Shown: one piece after another, positions 24,227-33,020 of the stretch
How positions within the stretch are numbered: the stretch's first letter is position 1
How the letters are laid out: each line of letters opens with the position of its first letter
Assembly (NCBI GenBank): GCA_041305345.1
Contig: JBFYLP010000006.1
Span: 124,001 to 188,000, forward strand
From: JACRGC01 sp041305345
GTDB lineage: Archaea; Micrarchaeota; Micrarchaeia; Norongarragalinales; SBBD01
Direction: 5' to 3'
Length of the DNA stretch: 64,000 nt
Translations under genes and position numbers: made by a program
Notes under the pieces: model-generated
What the model saw: only the letters and a program-made list of their open reading frames with translations
Databases searched by the model: none
What the model was told of the DNA's origin: nothing

Positions 24227-25531
24227 ATGGAAAAAGGCAAGGTGGCGCGCCCGATCCGGGGCACGGTGTTCGTGCTCGCAAGCGCGGAGAGGATTTTTGA
24301 TCACGAAAGGTTCGGCGATGCGGTCAGCAAGAACTTTTTCCTCCGGGCAGTTGACAGGCTTTCTACGGGAACCCTTCTTGAAATCAGGAAAGCCGGCTTC
24401 GACCCCAAGAGGACCTTCCTAATCCCTGTCCGCAACCCCTTCCTGAAGGATGAGCGTCCCCAACTCGATATGGAACACGAGGATTTCCACCAGCGCTCGA
24501 TAGGCTTGGAATTGATCAGGGGCGCAGTGCTCTCGAATTCCGAAAGGCTGGTGCTGAAGGGAGTTGGCCATCAGCCAACAAAATCATTTGAGAATGACCA
24601 CTGGCTTACCCAAACATTTTCTACGCATTTTGATGCAATCCCCGAACGGAGGTTCTGGGGAGGGGCGCGGCTGGAAGCTACAGAACACGCCGCAACAGCA
24701 GCAATCAAAATCAGGAAAGCGTACGAGCGGGGCTTGAAATATATGGATCCGAGCCTCGCTTATGCAGCAAAGCTTGGCGCAGGGCCCTTTGGGATTACGA
24801 ACCCAATAGCAAGCTTCCTTCCGCTGCAGTATGCATTCGGGGTGGAGATGGAACCGCAGCATAAAAGCCGGGGGACGCCGGGGATCGTCGATGGAAGGCG
24901 CATCATCATGGGCAGTTCGATCCTCAAGCTCAGGCGGGATTCGCATTTAGCCGAAAAACGCATCGGGAAGGAAAACCTCAAGGTGCACCGGATTTATTCG
25001 TACTCTGTTCCGGAAAGGAGCGAAATCAGGATTAGCGAGTTCGATTCGGTATTGCGCATTCCCCTGCCAGCAAAATTCATCCAGCCAAACATCATTGGTT
25101 TTTCAGCTGGAATTGGCCGGATGCTGCATTTGCTGCACAACAAACTTCGGGTTAGTGGCACAGAGCTTGGCGCAGGAAGCATCTTCGCGCATACGAACAT
25201 AGGCTTGGACCTAAAAACCGTGCATCCCGTCTTCTTTGATCTCGATGTTGTATCGGAATCAAGCAGGGAAGGAAGGCAGAAGGATTTTGAAATGGCATTG
25301 GAAACCATAACCCGACTGGTCAGAATAGGAGCAACAGGAAAGGAAACCTGGCTTAAAGGAATCAGGGGAATGTTTCGAGTTTACCTGAAGGGAGTGCCAA
25401 GAAGGGAGCTTCGGGCCAGGATTGAGGAGCTGAAGGATGCCCCGGGGATAAACAACGAGGCGAGCCGGACGATTTTTGGAACGCCTTTGGGGTATAGGGA
25501 TTTTGTCGAGAGGGTTGCAAAAGAATTATAA
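24227..25531 (+). CDS. Unrecognised 434-residue protein, possible atypical kinase fold
   Basis: I do not recognise a family. Some segments echo protein-kinase-like enzymes such as SelO: LVLKGVG (about 106-112) could hold the ATP-binding lysine, RFWGGARLEATEHAATAA its helix-C glutamate, and GSIFAHTNIGLDLKTVHPVFFDLD a catalytic H-x-N..D and metal-binding D-L-D. The order lysine, glutamate, H-x-N, D-x-D is right for such a fold, but spacing has not been tested. No membrane helix or signal. Start chosen at the only good ATG; a TATA-like ATATAAATATT lies about 25 nt above. Confidence 0.5.
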   Translation: MEKGKVARPIRGTVFVLASAERIFDHERFGDAVSKNFFLRAVDRLSTGTLLEIRKAGFDPKRTFLIPVRNPFLKDERPQLDMEHEDFHQRSIGLELIRGAVLSNSERLVLKGVGHQPTKSFENDHWLTQTFSTHFDAIPERRFWGGARLEATEHAATAAIKIRKAYERGLKYMDPSLAYAAKLGAGPFGITNPIASFLPLQYAFGVEMEPQHKSRGTPGIVDGRRIIMGSSILKLRRDSHLAEKRIGKENLKVHRIYSYSVPERSEIRISEFDSVLRIPLPAKFIQPNIIGFSAGIGRMLHLLHNKLRVSGTELGAGSIFAHTNIGLDLKTVHPVFFDLDVVSESSREGRQKDFEMALETITRLVRIGATGKETWLKGIRGMFRVYLKGVPRRELRARIEELKDAPGINNEASRTIFGTPLGYRDFVERVAKEL

Positions 25532-25555
25532 GCGGGCTTGATTTAAGGGTTTCGT

Positions 25556-25954
25556 ATGGCGATTTCCCCGGAGATGCAAAGGAGGGCGATGACGCCAGTT
25601 CCTCAGGTCACGCCCAAAGGGCAGATGAAGCAGAAGGTCCATGCCAATTTCGAGCTGCTAAGGGTCGCATCCGGCGCAAATTCGATCCAGGGGTTTGGGA
25701 GGATCGCAATTGGCGCTATCATCATATCTGTAATTTTTTCGCTTGCAACGCTGCTCTCGGTAATGTATGATGAGGTTTCTCTTCGGGTGCCGGTTGTCGT
25801 GACATATGCCTATCCGGTATTCGCGGGAGTCATAATCTACCTATTTTATGAGGCCATCAAGATAATCCGTGACGGCTACATAATGTTCGAGCGCAGCAAG
25901 GCGCAGGAGGATGAGGCGCTCGAGACATATATGGAGCAGGCGCTAAGCGACTGA
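25556..25954 (+). CDS. Small two-helix membrane protein
   Basis: A 132-residue protein. About 45 soluble N-terminal residues precede two membrane helices (IAIGAIIISVIFSLATLLSVMY and VPVVVTYAYPVFAGVIIYLFYEAI), then an acidic amphipathic tail (FERSKAQEDEALETYMEQAL). No known family. It follows the 434-residue gene by 24 bases on the same strand. The 160-base gap after it contains a GCTGCA/TGTAGC hairpin (25969-25986) that may stop transcription. Confidence 0.55.
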   Translation: MAISPEMQRRAMTPVPQVTPKGQMKQKVHANFELLRVASGANSIQGFGRIAIGAIIISVIFSLATLLSVMYDEVSLRVPVVVTYAYPVFAGVIIYLFYEAIKIIRDGYIMFERSKAQEDEALETYMEQALSD

Positions 25955-26115
25955 TTGGAAGGAATGGGGCTGCAACTTTCTGTAGCAGTGCAATTTGTAC
26001 CAATATGGCTCGAATGAAGCAATCAACAGTTACCCTATAATTGAAGGGGAACTAGGGAGCCAAAGGATGGATGATGCGCCTTAGAGTTCCATTTACAGGA
26101 ATCGGAATGGCAGGC

Positions 26116-28074
26116 CTATTCTTTTTTCATCCAGGCCATATACGATGCGGCAAGGAAGAGGAGGAAATACCCCAGGCAGATTTCGATGTTCGAATTCGCA
26201 AACATGGCGGAATCCCTAACCGTGGTCTTTGAAATCATTTCAACCACGTTGTAGAGGGGCATTGCGGCAGCTGCGCTTCGGAGCGAACCGTGGATCTGCT
26301 CGATTGGGAGGAGTATTCCGCTAAGGAATAGCATTGGCATGCTAAGAAGCAGGGATGTAAGCACTGCACTGCCCTCGTTCGAAACCAGGGAGGCAATAAG
26401 CGTTCCCATCGCCGTAAACACCGCCGGCGCAAGCAAAATGGCAGCTACAATGGATGCGTAGTCGGATCCGAGATTGATGCCAAATGCAAGGCTTCCGATT
26501 AGCGCAACAAGCACGACCTGCAACAAGCCAACCAAGTAATCCCCAAGGAACTTGCCAAGGACTATGCTAAAGGTGCCAGCATAGGAGAGCTTGATCCTCA
26601 TCCGCACGCCCTGCGCCTTCTGCTTGACTGCCATTATGGGCGGAAGGAGCAGGCAGGAAAGCATCGAAACAAGCCCGAGAAGCATCGGGAAAACCGAATC
26701 GATCGAGCGAAGCCGCTTCTGCTTCGGATTACTTTCAATCTTCAAGGGCACATATTTATGCGGATCGTTGCTTAGGAAGGAATCAATATTCATTTTTGCG
26801 TTCCTTAGGAGATGCTCGGTGCCATCGACCTCGGATGCAAGCGAATCGATTTCTGCGGAGGACCGCCCCAGGTATTCCTGCATTGATCCCGAGAAGGAGG
26901 AATACGATTCCAGGCTTGCGGAAGCGGCTCCAAGATTTTGGCTCGCAGAAGATAGGCGGTTGGATGCATCCGAAAGGCGCTCCCTTGCAATGCTTATGTC
27001 GTTTCGCGCATCCGAACTAGTCAGGGAAACCTGCTGCCTTGTTGCTTGGATATCCGACCTTGCCAAGGAAATTTCGTTCCTTGCCGAGCTCACTTCCACC
27101 AGCAGGCTCGCAAGGTCATTTCGCATCTGCATAAGCTCATTCCTTGCGGAACTTATCTGGGAGATCGAATCTTGGATTCCGCTTTCAATCTGCTGCAGCT
27201 GCCCATACGTGGTGCCGGAAGACGAGGCCTTAAGCGATTGCACCATCTGAAGGTAGGTGGATAGCGCATTGATTGCGGCATCGAGCTGTGCAACCCTCGC
27301 GGCCAGCTTAGAATCCCAGGGCGCAAGCGACGCTTCCAGTTGGATAAGTTTGGATTCGGCCGTGGAGAGCCTTGAATCATAATACTGGAGTTTCGAATCG
27401 TAGCTTGATAGCTGGTTTACCGCCTCATCCCAGGAGGAAAGCTTGCCCCTTGCCTCGGCAAGGCTTTGCTGCATCGAAACGGCATCGCTATCCATTTCAT
27501 GAAGCATATTTGCTGTTGCAACCATGGGCTGATCCTGGATGTTCCCGCTCATTTCCTGCATTTTAAGTTTGCTTTCCCTAAGCGACGCCTTCAACTCGGG
27601 CATCTTGGCAAGCTTGTCATCAATGTCATCCGATATGCCCCTCATGTTCCCCCAAATCGATACCAGGTTCGTTTCAACAAGTTCAGCGGAAATGTCGGAA
27701 AGCTTCCCCTGCAGCTGCAATGCAAGCGCATTCGCAACTATTTCCTTGTGGGGCTCGTAATATACGAACATCCTGCGCTTGTTGGTTTCATCGGTCTCGA
27801 GGCTTATTCCCAAAACCGCATTGCCCGAAAGCACTTCCGTAAGTACCTGTTCCTGGGAGTCAACGAACAATACGGACTGGTCATCAAATGCGGGGAACTC
27901 ATCCTCGAAATCCGAATGCACGGCGATGAGCACTCCCTTCGCCCCCATGGACGTGAAAATGGGGCCGACAACGAGCATCAGCACCAGGGGGTATAGCAAG
28001 ATGAGGATGGAGGTGCGGCCCTGGGCGGAAATGAACCGGAGTTCCATCGACATCATGTCCAGAAACTTCATCAT
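26116..28074 (-). CDS. ABC-2 type exporter permease with long coiled-coil ectodomain
   Basis: A 652-residue permease. One N-terminal helix (TSILILLYPLVLMLVVGPIF), then about 400 residues outside the membrane, mostly serine/alanine-rich heptad repeats (QQVSLTSSDARNDISIARERLSDAS and similar), then five or six C-terminal helices with the ABC-2 pattern. This resembles YhgE/Pip-type permeases, with long extracellular helical inserts. It overlaps the ATPase gene by 4 bp (ATGA), so the two form one exporter. Substrate unknown. Confidence 0.8.
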   Translation of the reverse strand: MMKFLDMMSMELRFISAQGRTSILILLYPLVLMLVVGPIFTSMGAKGVLIAVHSDFEDEFPAFDDQSVLFVDSQEQVLTEVLSGNAVLGISLETDETNKRRMFVYYEPHKEIVANALALQLQGKLSDISAELVETNLVSIWGNMRGISDDIDDKLAKMPELKASLRESKLKMQEMSGNIQDQPMVATANMLHEMDSDAVSMQQSLAEARGKLSSWDEAVNQLSSYDSKLQYYDSRLSTAESKLIQLEASLAPWDSKLAARVAQLDAAINALSTYLQMVQSLKASSSGTTYGQLQQIESGIQDSISQISSARNELMQMRNDLASLLVEVSSARNEISLARSDIQATRQQVSLTSSDARNDISIARERLSDASNRLSSASQNLGAASASLESYSSFSGSMQEYLGRSSAEIDSLASEVDGTEHLLRNAKMNIDSFLSNDPHKYVPLKIESNPKQKRLRSIDSVFPMLLGLVSMLSCLLLPPIMAVKQKAQGVRMRIKLSYAGTFSIVLGKFLGDYLVGLLQVVLVALIGSLAFGINLGSDYASIVAAILLAPAVFTAMGTLIASLVSNEGSAVLTSLLLSMPMLFLSGILLPIEQIHGSLRSAAAAMPLYNVVEMISKTTVRDSAMFANSNIEICLGYFLLFLAASYMAWMKKE

Positions 28075-29019
28075 TTCACCCCAAGCTCCCTCCCAACAAC
28101 AGCCTTGAACGCATCATCCAGCGTGGGTTCCTTCACGTATGTTTGCCTTGGAGACAATCCCAACCTGCCAATGACAGTGTTGATGCCAGCCATGATGCCA
28201 ATCACGTCCCTGCTTGCGCAGGTAACGGCAAGAAGCCTATCCTGATCGGAGCAGGAGAGAATTCCCTTCAGGGACCCGATTTCCCTTAGCACTTTTAAGG
28301 CCGGCCCGGAAAGTTCCACGAATATGCTAGTATCCCCCCCGTAGGTTTCGATGATTTCAGAAGGCCCGCCCGTCACAAGGATTTTCCCCTTGTTGATTAT
28401 CGCAAGGGTATCGCAAAGATATGACGCCTCCTCGAGGTAATGCGTCGTGAGCACGATGGTCGTGCCCGATTCCTGCAGCTCGCGGATTATGCGCCAAACC
28501 GTTGTTCGGATGTCGGGGTCCAGCCCTACTGTTGGCTCGTCAAGCAGGAGTATGCGGGGGGAATGCAGGGTTGAAAGCGCAAAATTCAGGAGGCGTTTGT
28601 ACCCGCCGGACAGGTTTCCCGCTACCACCTTCCTGCGGTCCTTAAGAAGAAACGAGGTCAGCTGCTGCTCCACCCTGCGTTCAAGCTCCCCTCCCCGGAA
28701 ATCATACATCCTTGCGAACAGCGAAAGATTTTCCTCCACCGTAAAATCGTATGCGAACGCATAATCCTGCGGGACGATACCAATTTCCCTCTTTACGACA
28801 TCTGGGCGCAGGGCAATGTCATCTCCCCAGATGCGGATCGTTCCGGAAAGGGGCCGGAGCTGGCCCGAAATGACTTTCATAATGGAGCTCTTTCCGGCGC
28901 CGTTGGATCCAAGGAGCCCGAATATCTCCCCGTTTCCAACCTCGAGGGAGCATTCATCAAGGGCGACAAGGGATCGGTATCTTAGGTTGATTCCCGAAAC
29001 GGATATGGCCGGCGGCATA
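28071..29019 (-). CDS. ABC transporter ATP-binding protein
   Basis: About 315 residues from the ATG at 29019. Walker A is LLGSNGAGKSS, the Q-loop lies in VPQDYAFAYDFTVEEN, the signature is NLSGGYKRLLNFALS, Walker B is ILLLDEPTVGLD, and the H-loop is VLTTHYLEEA. The DrrA/NatA-like C-terminus fits ABC-2 exporters. The frame extends 25 codons upstream, but a TATA-like TTAATATTC at 29044-29054 suits a nearly leaderless message starting near 29019. It powers the permease encoded next. Confidence 0.9.
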
Positions 29020-29043
29020 AAATTCCATTCTATTAGTTTGAAT

Positions 29044-29105
29044 TGAATATTAACCTTGCCTTGGCAACAGCCAATCAAGTCGCCGGATTGCAAGGTTATT
29101 TTAAC
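29044..29105. promoter_or_regulatory. Divergent promoter region
   Basis: TTAATATTC on the minus strand (29044-29054) and GTTATTTTAACC on the plus strand (29094-29105) are each 25-30 nt above the starts at 29019 and 29127. Both transcripts would be nearly leaderless. Confidence 0.4.
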
Positions 29106-29126
29106 CTCATTCAGTAAAAAAAGTGC

Positions 29127-29576
29127 ATGAAAGCACGCAGCCGGATTGCAAAAGGAACGAGGGAAAAGGAAGGGGGCAATGCCCCGGATTCCAATGCCGT
29201 TTTCAAGTACGTGATAGTGGCGTTGTTGCTCTTCTCTATCCTTATGGTGTTAATGATATCGAAGAGGCAGCAGGAGGGTTATTCCCAGCTTTCACTGATC
29301 GAAAAGTCCCTTCCAAACAACCTCGAACGCGGGACGGCCTTCACCTTCGGCTTCGAGGTGCAGAATCACGAAGGGAGGGAGGCGATGTACGAATATTTCA
29401 TATATCTGGATGGAAGGGAGCAGAAAAGCAGTAAGGTAGTGCTTGCAAATGAGGAGGTGAGGACGTTTTTCGAAGGCCTGCAAATAAACGAGGCCGGGCC
29501 GCATACGGTTTCGGTAAGCATGGTCGGCCCCGAGGGGAAGGGATACGACGTTTTCTTCAAGATTGGCATCATCTGA
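29127..29576 (+). CDS. Membrane-anchored protein with small extracellular domain
   Basis: A 149-residue protein. About 25 basic residues, one membrane helix (YVIVALLLFSILMVLMIS), then a beta-rich outside domain: SLIEKSLPNNLERGTAFTFGFEVQNHEGREAMYEYFIYLDGREQKSS. The pattern of a 'serves-as-internal-loop' beta sandwich with VQNHEG resembles DUF1616/CARDB-like domains, which is only suggestive. Its stop overlaps the start region of the methyltransferase frame, so it may be co-transcribed. Confidence 0.55.
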   Translation: MKARSRIAKGTREKEGGNAPDSNAVFKYVIVALLLFSILMVLMISKRQQEGYSQLSLIEKSLPNNLERGTAFTFGFEVQNHEGREAMYEYFIYLDGREQKSSKVVLANEEVRTFFEGLQINEAGPHTVSVSMVGPEGKGYDVFFKIGII

Positions 29577-29590
29577 TGGTGAATTGGCAT

Positions 29591-30205
29591 ATGAAGGCTT
29601 TTGATGAAATTGCCAGCGAATGGAATGAGCTCCGCAGGAAGCCCATGCGGTGCCTGGAATTGTTCCTTCCCGAATTGAAAAAAACCGATACAGTACTGGA
29701 TGCGGGCTGCGGCAATGGTAGGAACCTTGTTGAAATCGCAAAAGTGGCAAGGGAGGCGTATGGAACCGATTCCTCATCTGAAATGCTAAGGTTCGCAAGG
29801 GAAAGGCTGCTTGAAAACCAGGCGAAGAATGCGTGCGTTGTCGATGGCAACATAATGCGCCTGCCGTTCCAGAAGGGCTTTTTCGACAAAATCTTTTGCT
29901 CGGCAGTGCTGCACCACCTCAATTCAAGGGAGCAGCCAATTGCAGTGGAAGAATTCTCAAGGGTACTAAAGGAGGGCGGGCTCGTGTTCGCAACCGTCTG
30001 GTCGGAAAAGCGCTTCCGTGAAAGGAAGGAGGGCCACGTGAAATGGGGCAAGGTGCAAAGGTACCATTATTTCTTCACGCCAAAGGAATTCGGGGAGTTG
30101 TTTGAAAGGCTTGGATTCAGGGTTGCCGGATCGTTTTATGAGAAGGCCGGAAAGAAGGTTGGCAGGGAGGATGGCCAAAATCTCGTGGTAATCGCCCAAA
30201 GGTAG
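29591..30205 (+). CDS. SAM-dependent methyltransferase, Trm9-like
   Basis: A class I methyltransferase of about 204 residues. FDEIASEWNELRRKPMRCLELFLPEL is the Trm9/ABH8-type opening, VLDAGCGNGRN is motif I, YGTDSS motif II, and FCSAVLHHL the post-II region; FSRVLKEGGLVFATVW and RYHYFFTPKEFGELFERLGF also follow Trm9. In eukaryotes Trm9 methylates wobble uridine side chains. The link to tRNA is supported only by family and by tRNA-Gln 38 bases downstream. The ATG at 29591 has GGTGA 8 nt upstream. Confidence 0.72.
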   Translation: MKAFDEIASEWNELRRKPMRCLELFLPELKKTDTVLDAGCGNGRNLVEIAKVAREAYGTDSSSEMLRFARERLLENQAKNACVVDGNIMRLPFQKGFFDKIFCSAVLHHLNSREQPIAVEEFSRVLKEGGLVFATVWSEKRFRERKEGHVKWGKVQRYHYFFTPKEFGELFERLGFRVAGSFYEKAGKKVGREDGQNLVVIAQR

Positions 30206-30243
30206 GTGATTTTAAACGCGTTTTTGGATAACAATAGGGCTAC

Positions 30244-30354
30244 AGCCCCGTGGTGTAGCGGCCAAGCATAGCAGGCTTTGGCGAAACTGATAGTCAAAGT
30301 ATCTATTGGTTTCAGGGATACCTGTTGACGGCAGTTCGAATCTGCCCGGGGCTA
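30244..30354 (+). tRNA. tRNA-Gln (TTG) with a 38-nt intron at 37/38
   Basis: Exon 1 is 30244-30281 and exon 2 is 30320-30354. Acceptor AGCCCCG/CGGGGCT, anticodon stem GCAGG/CCTGT, loop CTTTGGA (anticodon TTG at 30273-30275 plus one), T-arm GGCAG-TTCGAAT-CTGCC, discriminator A73. The intron 30282-30319 makes a textbook bulge-helix-bulge: helix CTTT/AGGG between bulges GGC and ATA, cuts GG^C and AT^A, with the rest of the intron folding into GAAAC..GTTTC. ATTTTAAACG at 30209-30217 is a well-placed TATA box. CCA is not encoded. Confidence 0.93.
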
Positions 30355-30380
30355 TAATGGTTGAAAAATTGGTGGTACGA

Positions 30381-30599
30381 ATGGGAAGGGTGAAAGGAAG
30401 GGTGACGAAGGTTGCGGCGCACGCGCTTGTCAGGGCTAATTCCGCCCTATTCGGGCTTAGCTTCGTGAAGAACAAGGAAGCGCTTCGGAAGCTAAACATT
30501 ATGTCGGAAAACACCGTGGAGAGAAACAGGCTCGCTGGCGAGATAACAACGATCATGAAGCAGCAAACACCTCCTGCGCCGGAAAGCGCAACAGCTTAA
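30381..30599 (+). CDS. rps17e: 30S ribosomal protein S17e
   Basis: A 72-residue protein from the ATG at 30381, with GGTGGTACGA before it; the open frame runs back into the tRNA, which is not translated. MGRVKGRVTKVAAHALVRAN and SENTVERNRLAGEITTIMKQQ match the N-terminal and C-terminal motifs of S17e (R-N-x-x-A-G-x-I-T). A proline/alanine tail is extra. S17e is a small-subunit protein limited to archaea and eukaryotes. It lies 26 bases after tRNA-Gln and may share its transcript. Confidence 0.88.
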   Translation: MGRVKGRVTKVAAHALVRANSALFGLSFVKNKEALRKLNIMSENTVERNRLAGEITTIMKQQTPPAPESATA

Positions 30600-30604
30600 A
30601 TACC
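30594..30604 (+). promoter_or_regulatory. TATA box for tyrS
   Basis: GCTTAAATACC overlaps the rps17e stop codon and lies about 40 nt above the tyrS ATG at 30640, predicting a leader of roughly 12 nt. Confidence 0.45.
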
Positions 30605-30639
30605 GGAATCGACATCATACGTATTCTTGGGTGCGAGGG

Positions 30640-31704
30640 ATGGACGTCGAGAGCCGAATGCAATTGGCATTGAAGGAGCCTACCGAGGAGGCCGTCACAA
30701 GGGACGAATTGAAGGCGCTCCTCGAGACAAGTAGCCACCCCACCCACTACATCGGTCTTGAAATATCCGGCAAGCTGCATCTGGGCAGCCTTTTGATCAA
30801 CGGCTTCAAGGTAAACGACCTTACGAACGCGGGTTTTAAGACACAGATTTTCCTTGCCGACTGGCACTCGGTAATAAACAACAAGCTCGAAGGCGATTGG
30901 GAGAGGATCAATCGCGCATCGAAGTATTATGAGGAGGCATTCAAATTCTTCTGCCCGGGAGCTAGGATCATTAGGGGCAGCGAGCTTTATTCGGGGAATG
31001 ACGAATACTGGAAGGACGTGGTGACGTTTTCAAAGAACATCACCCTCTCACGCGCCGCAAGGTGCCTTACAATCCTTGGGAGGACCGAAAAGGACACGCT
31101 TGATCTGGCGCAGTACTTTTACCCTTCGATGCAGGCTGTTGATATGAAGCATTTGAAAGTCGATCTGGCGCACGCGGGGATGGACCAGCGGAAGATCCAC
31201 ATGGTTGCTCGGGAGGTTTTCCCAAAAATGAAACTCAAAAAACCTGTTGCGCTCCACCACCACCTCATCGCCGGCTTGACAGAGCCGCCCAAGGCTGCTG
31301 GCATTGAGAAGGAGGACGAAGTTGCTGCAAGCAAGATGAGCAAATCCCTGCCCAATTCCGCAATTTTCATTCACGATTCCGGGAAGGAAGTGGAGGCGAA
31401 AATGAGGAAGGCGTACTGCCCGGAGAAAATCGAGGGCAATCCGGTGCTTGAAATCGCAAAATACATTATTTTCAGGGAGAAAAAAATCGTCACGGTTGAA
31501 AGGGATGCTAAATACGGAGGCAATTTGGAATTTGGCAATTACGCGGAGCTGGAAAAGGCTTTTTCGGATAGGAAATTGCACGCGATGGACCTGAAGGCCG
31601 CTGTTGCGAAGGAATTGAACGCCGTTCTCGAACCTATCAGGAAACATTTCGGTAATAGGAAGGAGCTGCTTGAAGTTTTTGATGAAACGGAGGTCACGAG
31701 GTAA
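30640..31704 (+). CDS. tyrS: Tyrosyl-tRNA synthetase
   Basis: Class I synthetase of archaeal/eukaryotic TyrRS type, 354 residues from the ATG at 30640. THYIGLEISGKLHLGSL (35-51) contains the HIGH-like HLGS; FLADWHSVINNKLEGD, QYFYPSMQAVD and HAGMDQRKIH line the tyrosine pocket; KMSKS is present. The C-terminus is short, as in other archaeal enzymes. A GTG three codons upstream (30631) is an alternative start. It charges tRNA-Tyr in the cytoplasm. The glycosyltransferase gene follows by 9 bases. Confidence 0.95.
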   Translation: MDVESRMQLALKEPTEEAVTRDELKALLETSSHPTHYIGLEISGKLHLGSLLINGFKVNDLTNAGFKTQIFLADWHSVINNKLEGDWERINRASKYYEEAFKFFCPGARIIRGSELYSGNDEYWKDVVTFSKNITLSRAARCLTILGRTEKDTLDLAQYFYPSMQAVDMKHLKVDLAHAGMDQRKIHMVAREVFPKMKLKKPVALHHHLIAGLTEPPKAAGIEKEDEVAASKMSKSLPNSAIFIHDSGKEVEAKMRKAYCPEKIEGNPVLEIAKYIIFREKKIVTVERDAKYGGNLEFGNYAELEKAFSDRKLHAMDLKAAVAKELNAVLEPIRKHFGNRKELLEVFDETEVTR

Positions 31705-31713
31705 AATATAAGT

Positions 31714-32976
31714 ATGGCATCCATCCGTCTGCCCAAGATCAGGCTTCTTGGAAGGTTCGACCCGCTAAGGATGATCAAGCGGATTAGGATACTGCCCACG
31801 CGAAGGAAGTGGGACAAAATAGCGCCGCTAAAGGTCGCATTCTACACGGACACCTATCTCCCGAACGTGGATGGCGTTGTGAATTCGATGCTCAACTACA
31901 AAAATGAGCTCGAGAAGCGGGGAAACCGGGTATACGTGTTCACTTCCGGAACATCAAGTGATGCCAAGGAATACGGGAATGGAAGGACATTCTTCTTCGA
32001 GTCGGTCGTATTCCCGCCGTATCCGCAATACAAGGTGGCAATCTTTCCATTCACATCCTACAGGAACACCAAGAAATCGGGCGTTAACCTGATACATTCG
32101 CACGCGATCGCATCGATGGGCCTTGCTGCAATCACGAGCGCAAAGGTGCTCAACCTGCCGCTTGTGGGGACGTTCCACACGATGCTCCCAAAGACGGGCT
32201 TCGTCGTGACAAAAAGTTCACTTGGCAAGAGGATGTTCTCGGAAGTTGCGTGGCAGGCAATAAAGCAGTTCTATGCGCCATTCGACCTCGTAACAGCGCC
32301 CTCAAGGACGATCGAGAAATTGATGAATGAGAACGGCATAGAGAGGACAGCGTTCGTGCCCAATGGGATCGACACGTCAAAGTTCTCGCCAAGCATCGAT
32401 AGGCACTTGATCCGCAAACTCCTTGGAATAAAGCCAAGTGAGAAGGTCATACTGACTGCCGGAAGGATTAGCGATGAGAAGAACGTGCACGTCCTGCTTC
32501 GTGCATTCGAGATGCTGCAAAGGAACACCGATGCGAAATTCATCGTGCAAGGCGATGGGCCAGCCAAGCAGAAAATGGTCAAGCTTGCAAGGAAGATCGG
32601 GCTTGGAAGCAAGGTCATATTCACGGGTTTTGTCAAGGGTTACGAGGTGCCCTACTTCTATGCGGCTGCCGACGTATTCGCAACCGCAAGCACATTCGAG
32701 ACGCAGGGCCTGGCGCTGCTCGAGGCGATGGCCTGCGGAAAGGTGTGCGTGGGCGCCCACAGCCTGGCGATACCCGAGGCGTTGAAGGAAGGATACAACG
32801 GCTTCCTGTTCAAGCCCTTCAACGAGCACGAATGCGCAGAAAAACTTGGGAAGGCACTAAGCCTCGGCGCAGCTCAGGAAAAGAGGATGGGCCGGAATGC
32901 GCGAAGCACCGCGCTTTCCTATTCCATAGAGAAAAGCACCGACAGGCTGATGGATGCATACAAGAAGGTTCTCTAG
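31714..32976 (+). CDS. Glycosyltransferase family 4, glycolipid-synthase-like
   Basis: A 420-residue GT-B enzyme. After a basic 40-residue extension comes LKVAFYTDTYLPNVDGVVNSMLNY, the usual GT4 opening of diacylglycerol glucosyltransferase-type enzymes; then HSHAIASMGL and GTFHTMLPKTG. The C-lobe has VILTAGRISDEKNVHVLLRAFEML, and STFETQGLALLEAMACGKVCVG with the E-x7-E motif. The basic N-terminus may dock to acidic membrane lipids. Likely role is glycolipid or glycan synthesis; acceptor unknown. It follows tyrS closely but has no functional link to it. Confidence 0.87.
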   Translation: MASIRLPKIRLLGRFDPLRMIKRIRILPTRRKWDKIAPLKVAFYTDTYLPNVDGVVNSMLNYKNELEKRGNRVYVFTSGTSSDAKEYGNGRTFFFESVVFPPYPQYKVAIFPFTSYRNTKKSGVNLIHSHAIASMGLAAITSAKVLNLPLVGTFHTMLPKTGFVVTKSSLGKRMFSEVAWQAIKQFYAPFDLVTAPSRTIEKLMNENGIERTAFVPNGIDTSKFSPSIDRHLIRKLLGIKPSEKVILTAGRISDEKNVHVLLRAFEMLQRNTDAKFIVQGDGPAKQKMVKLARKIGLGSKVIFTGFVKGYEVPYFYAAADVFATASTFETQGLALLEAMACGKVCVGAHSLAIPEALKEGYNGFLFKPFNEHECAEKLGKALSLGAAQEKRMGRNARSTALSYSIEKSTDRLMDAYKKVL

Positions 32977-33020
32977 ATGGAGGATGCTAGAAAACAAATA
33001 GCCACCTCCCAAATTGCCGT

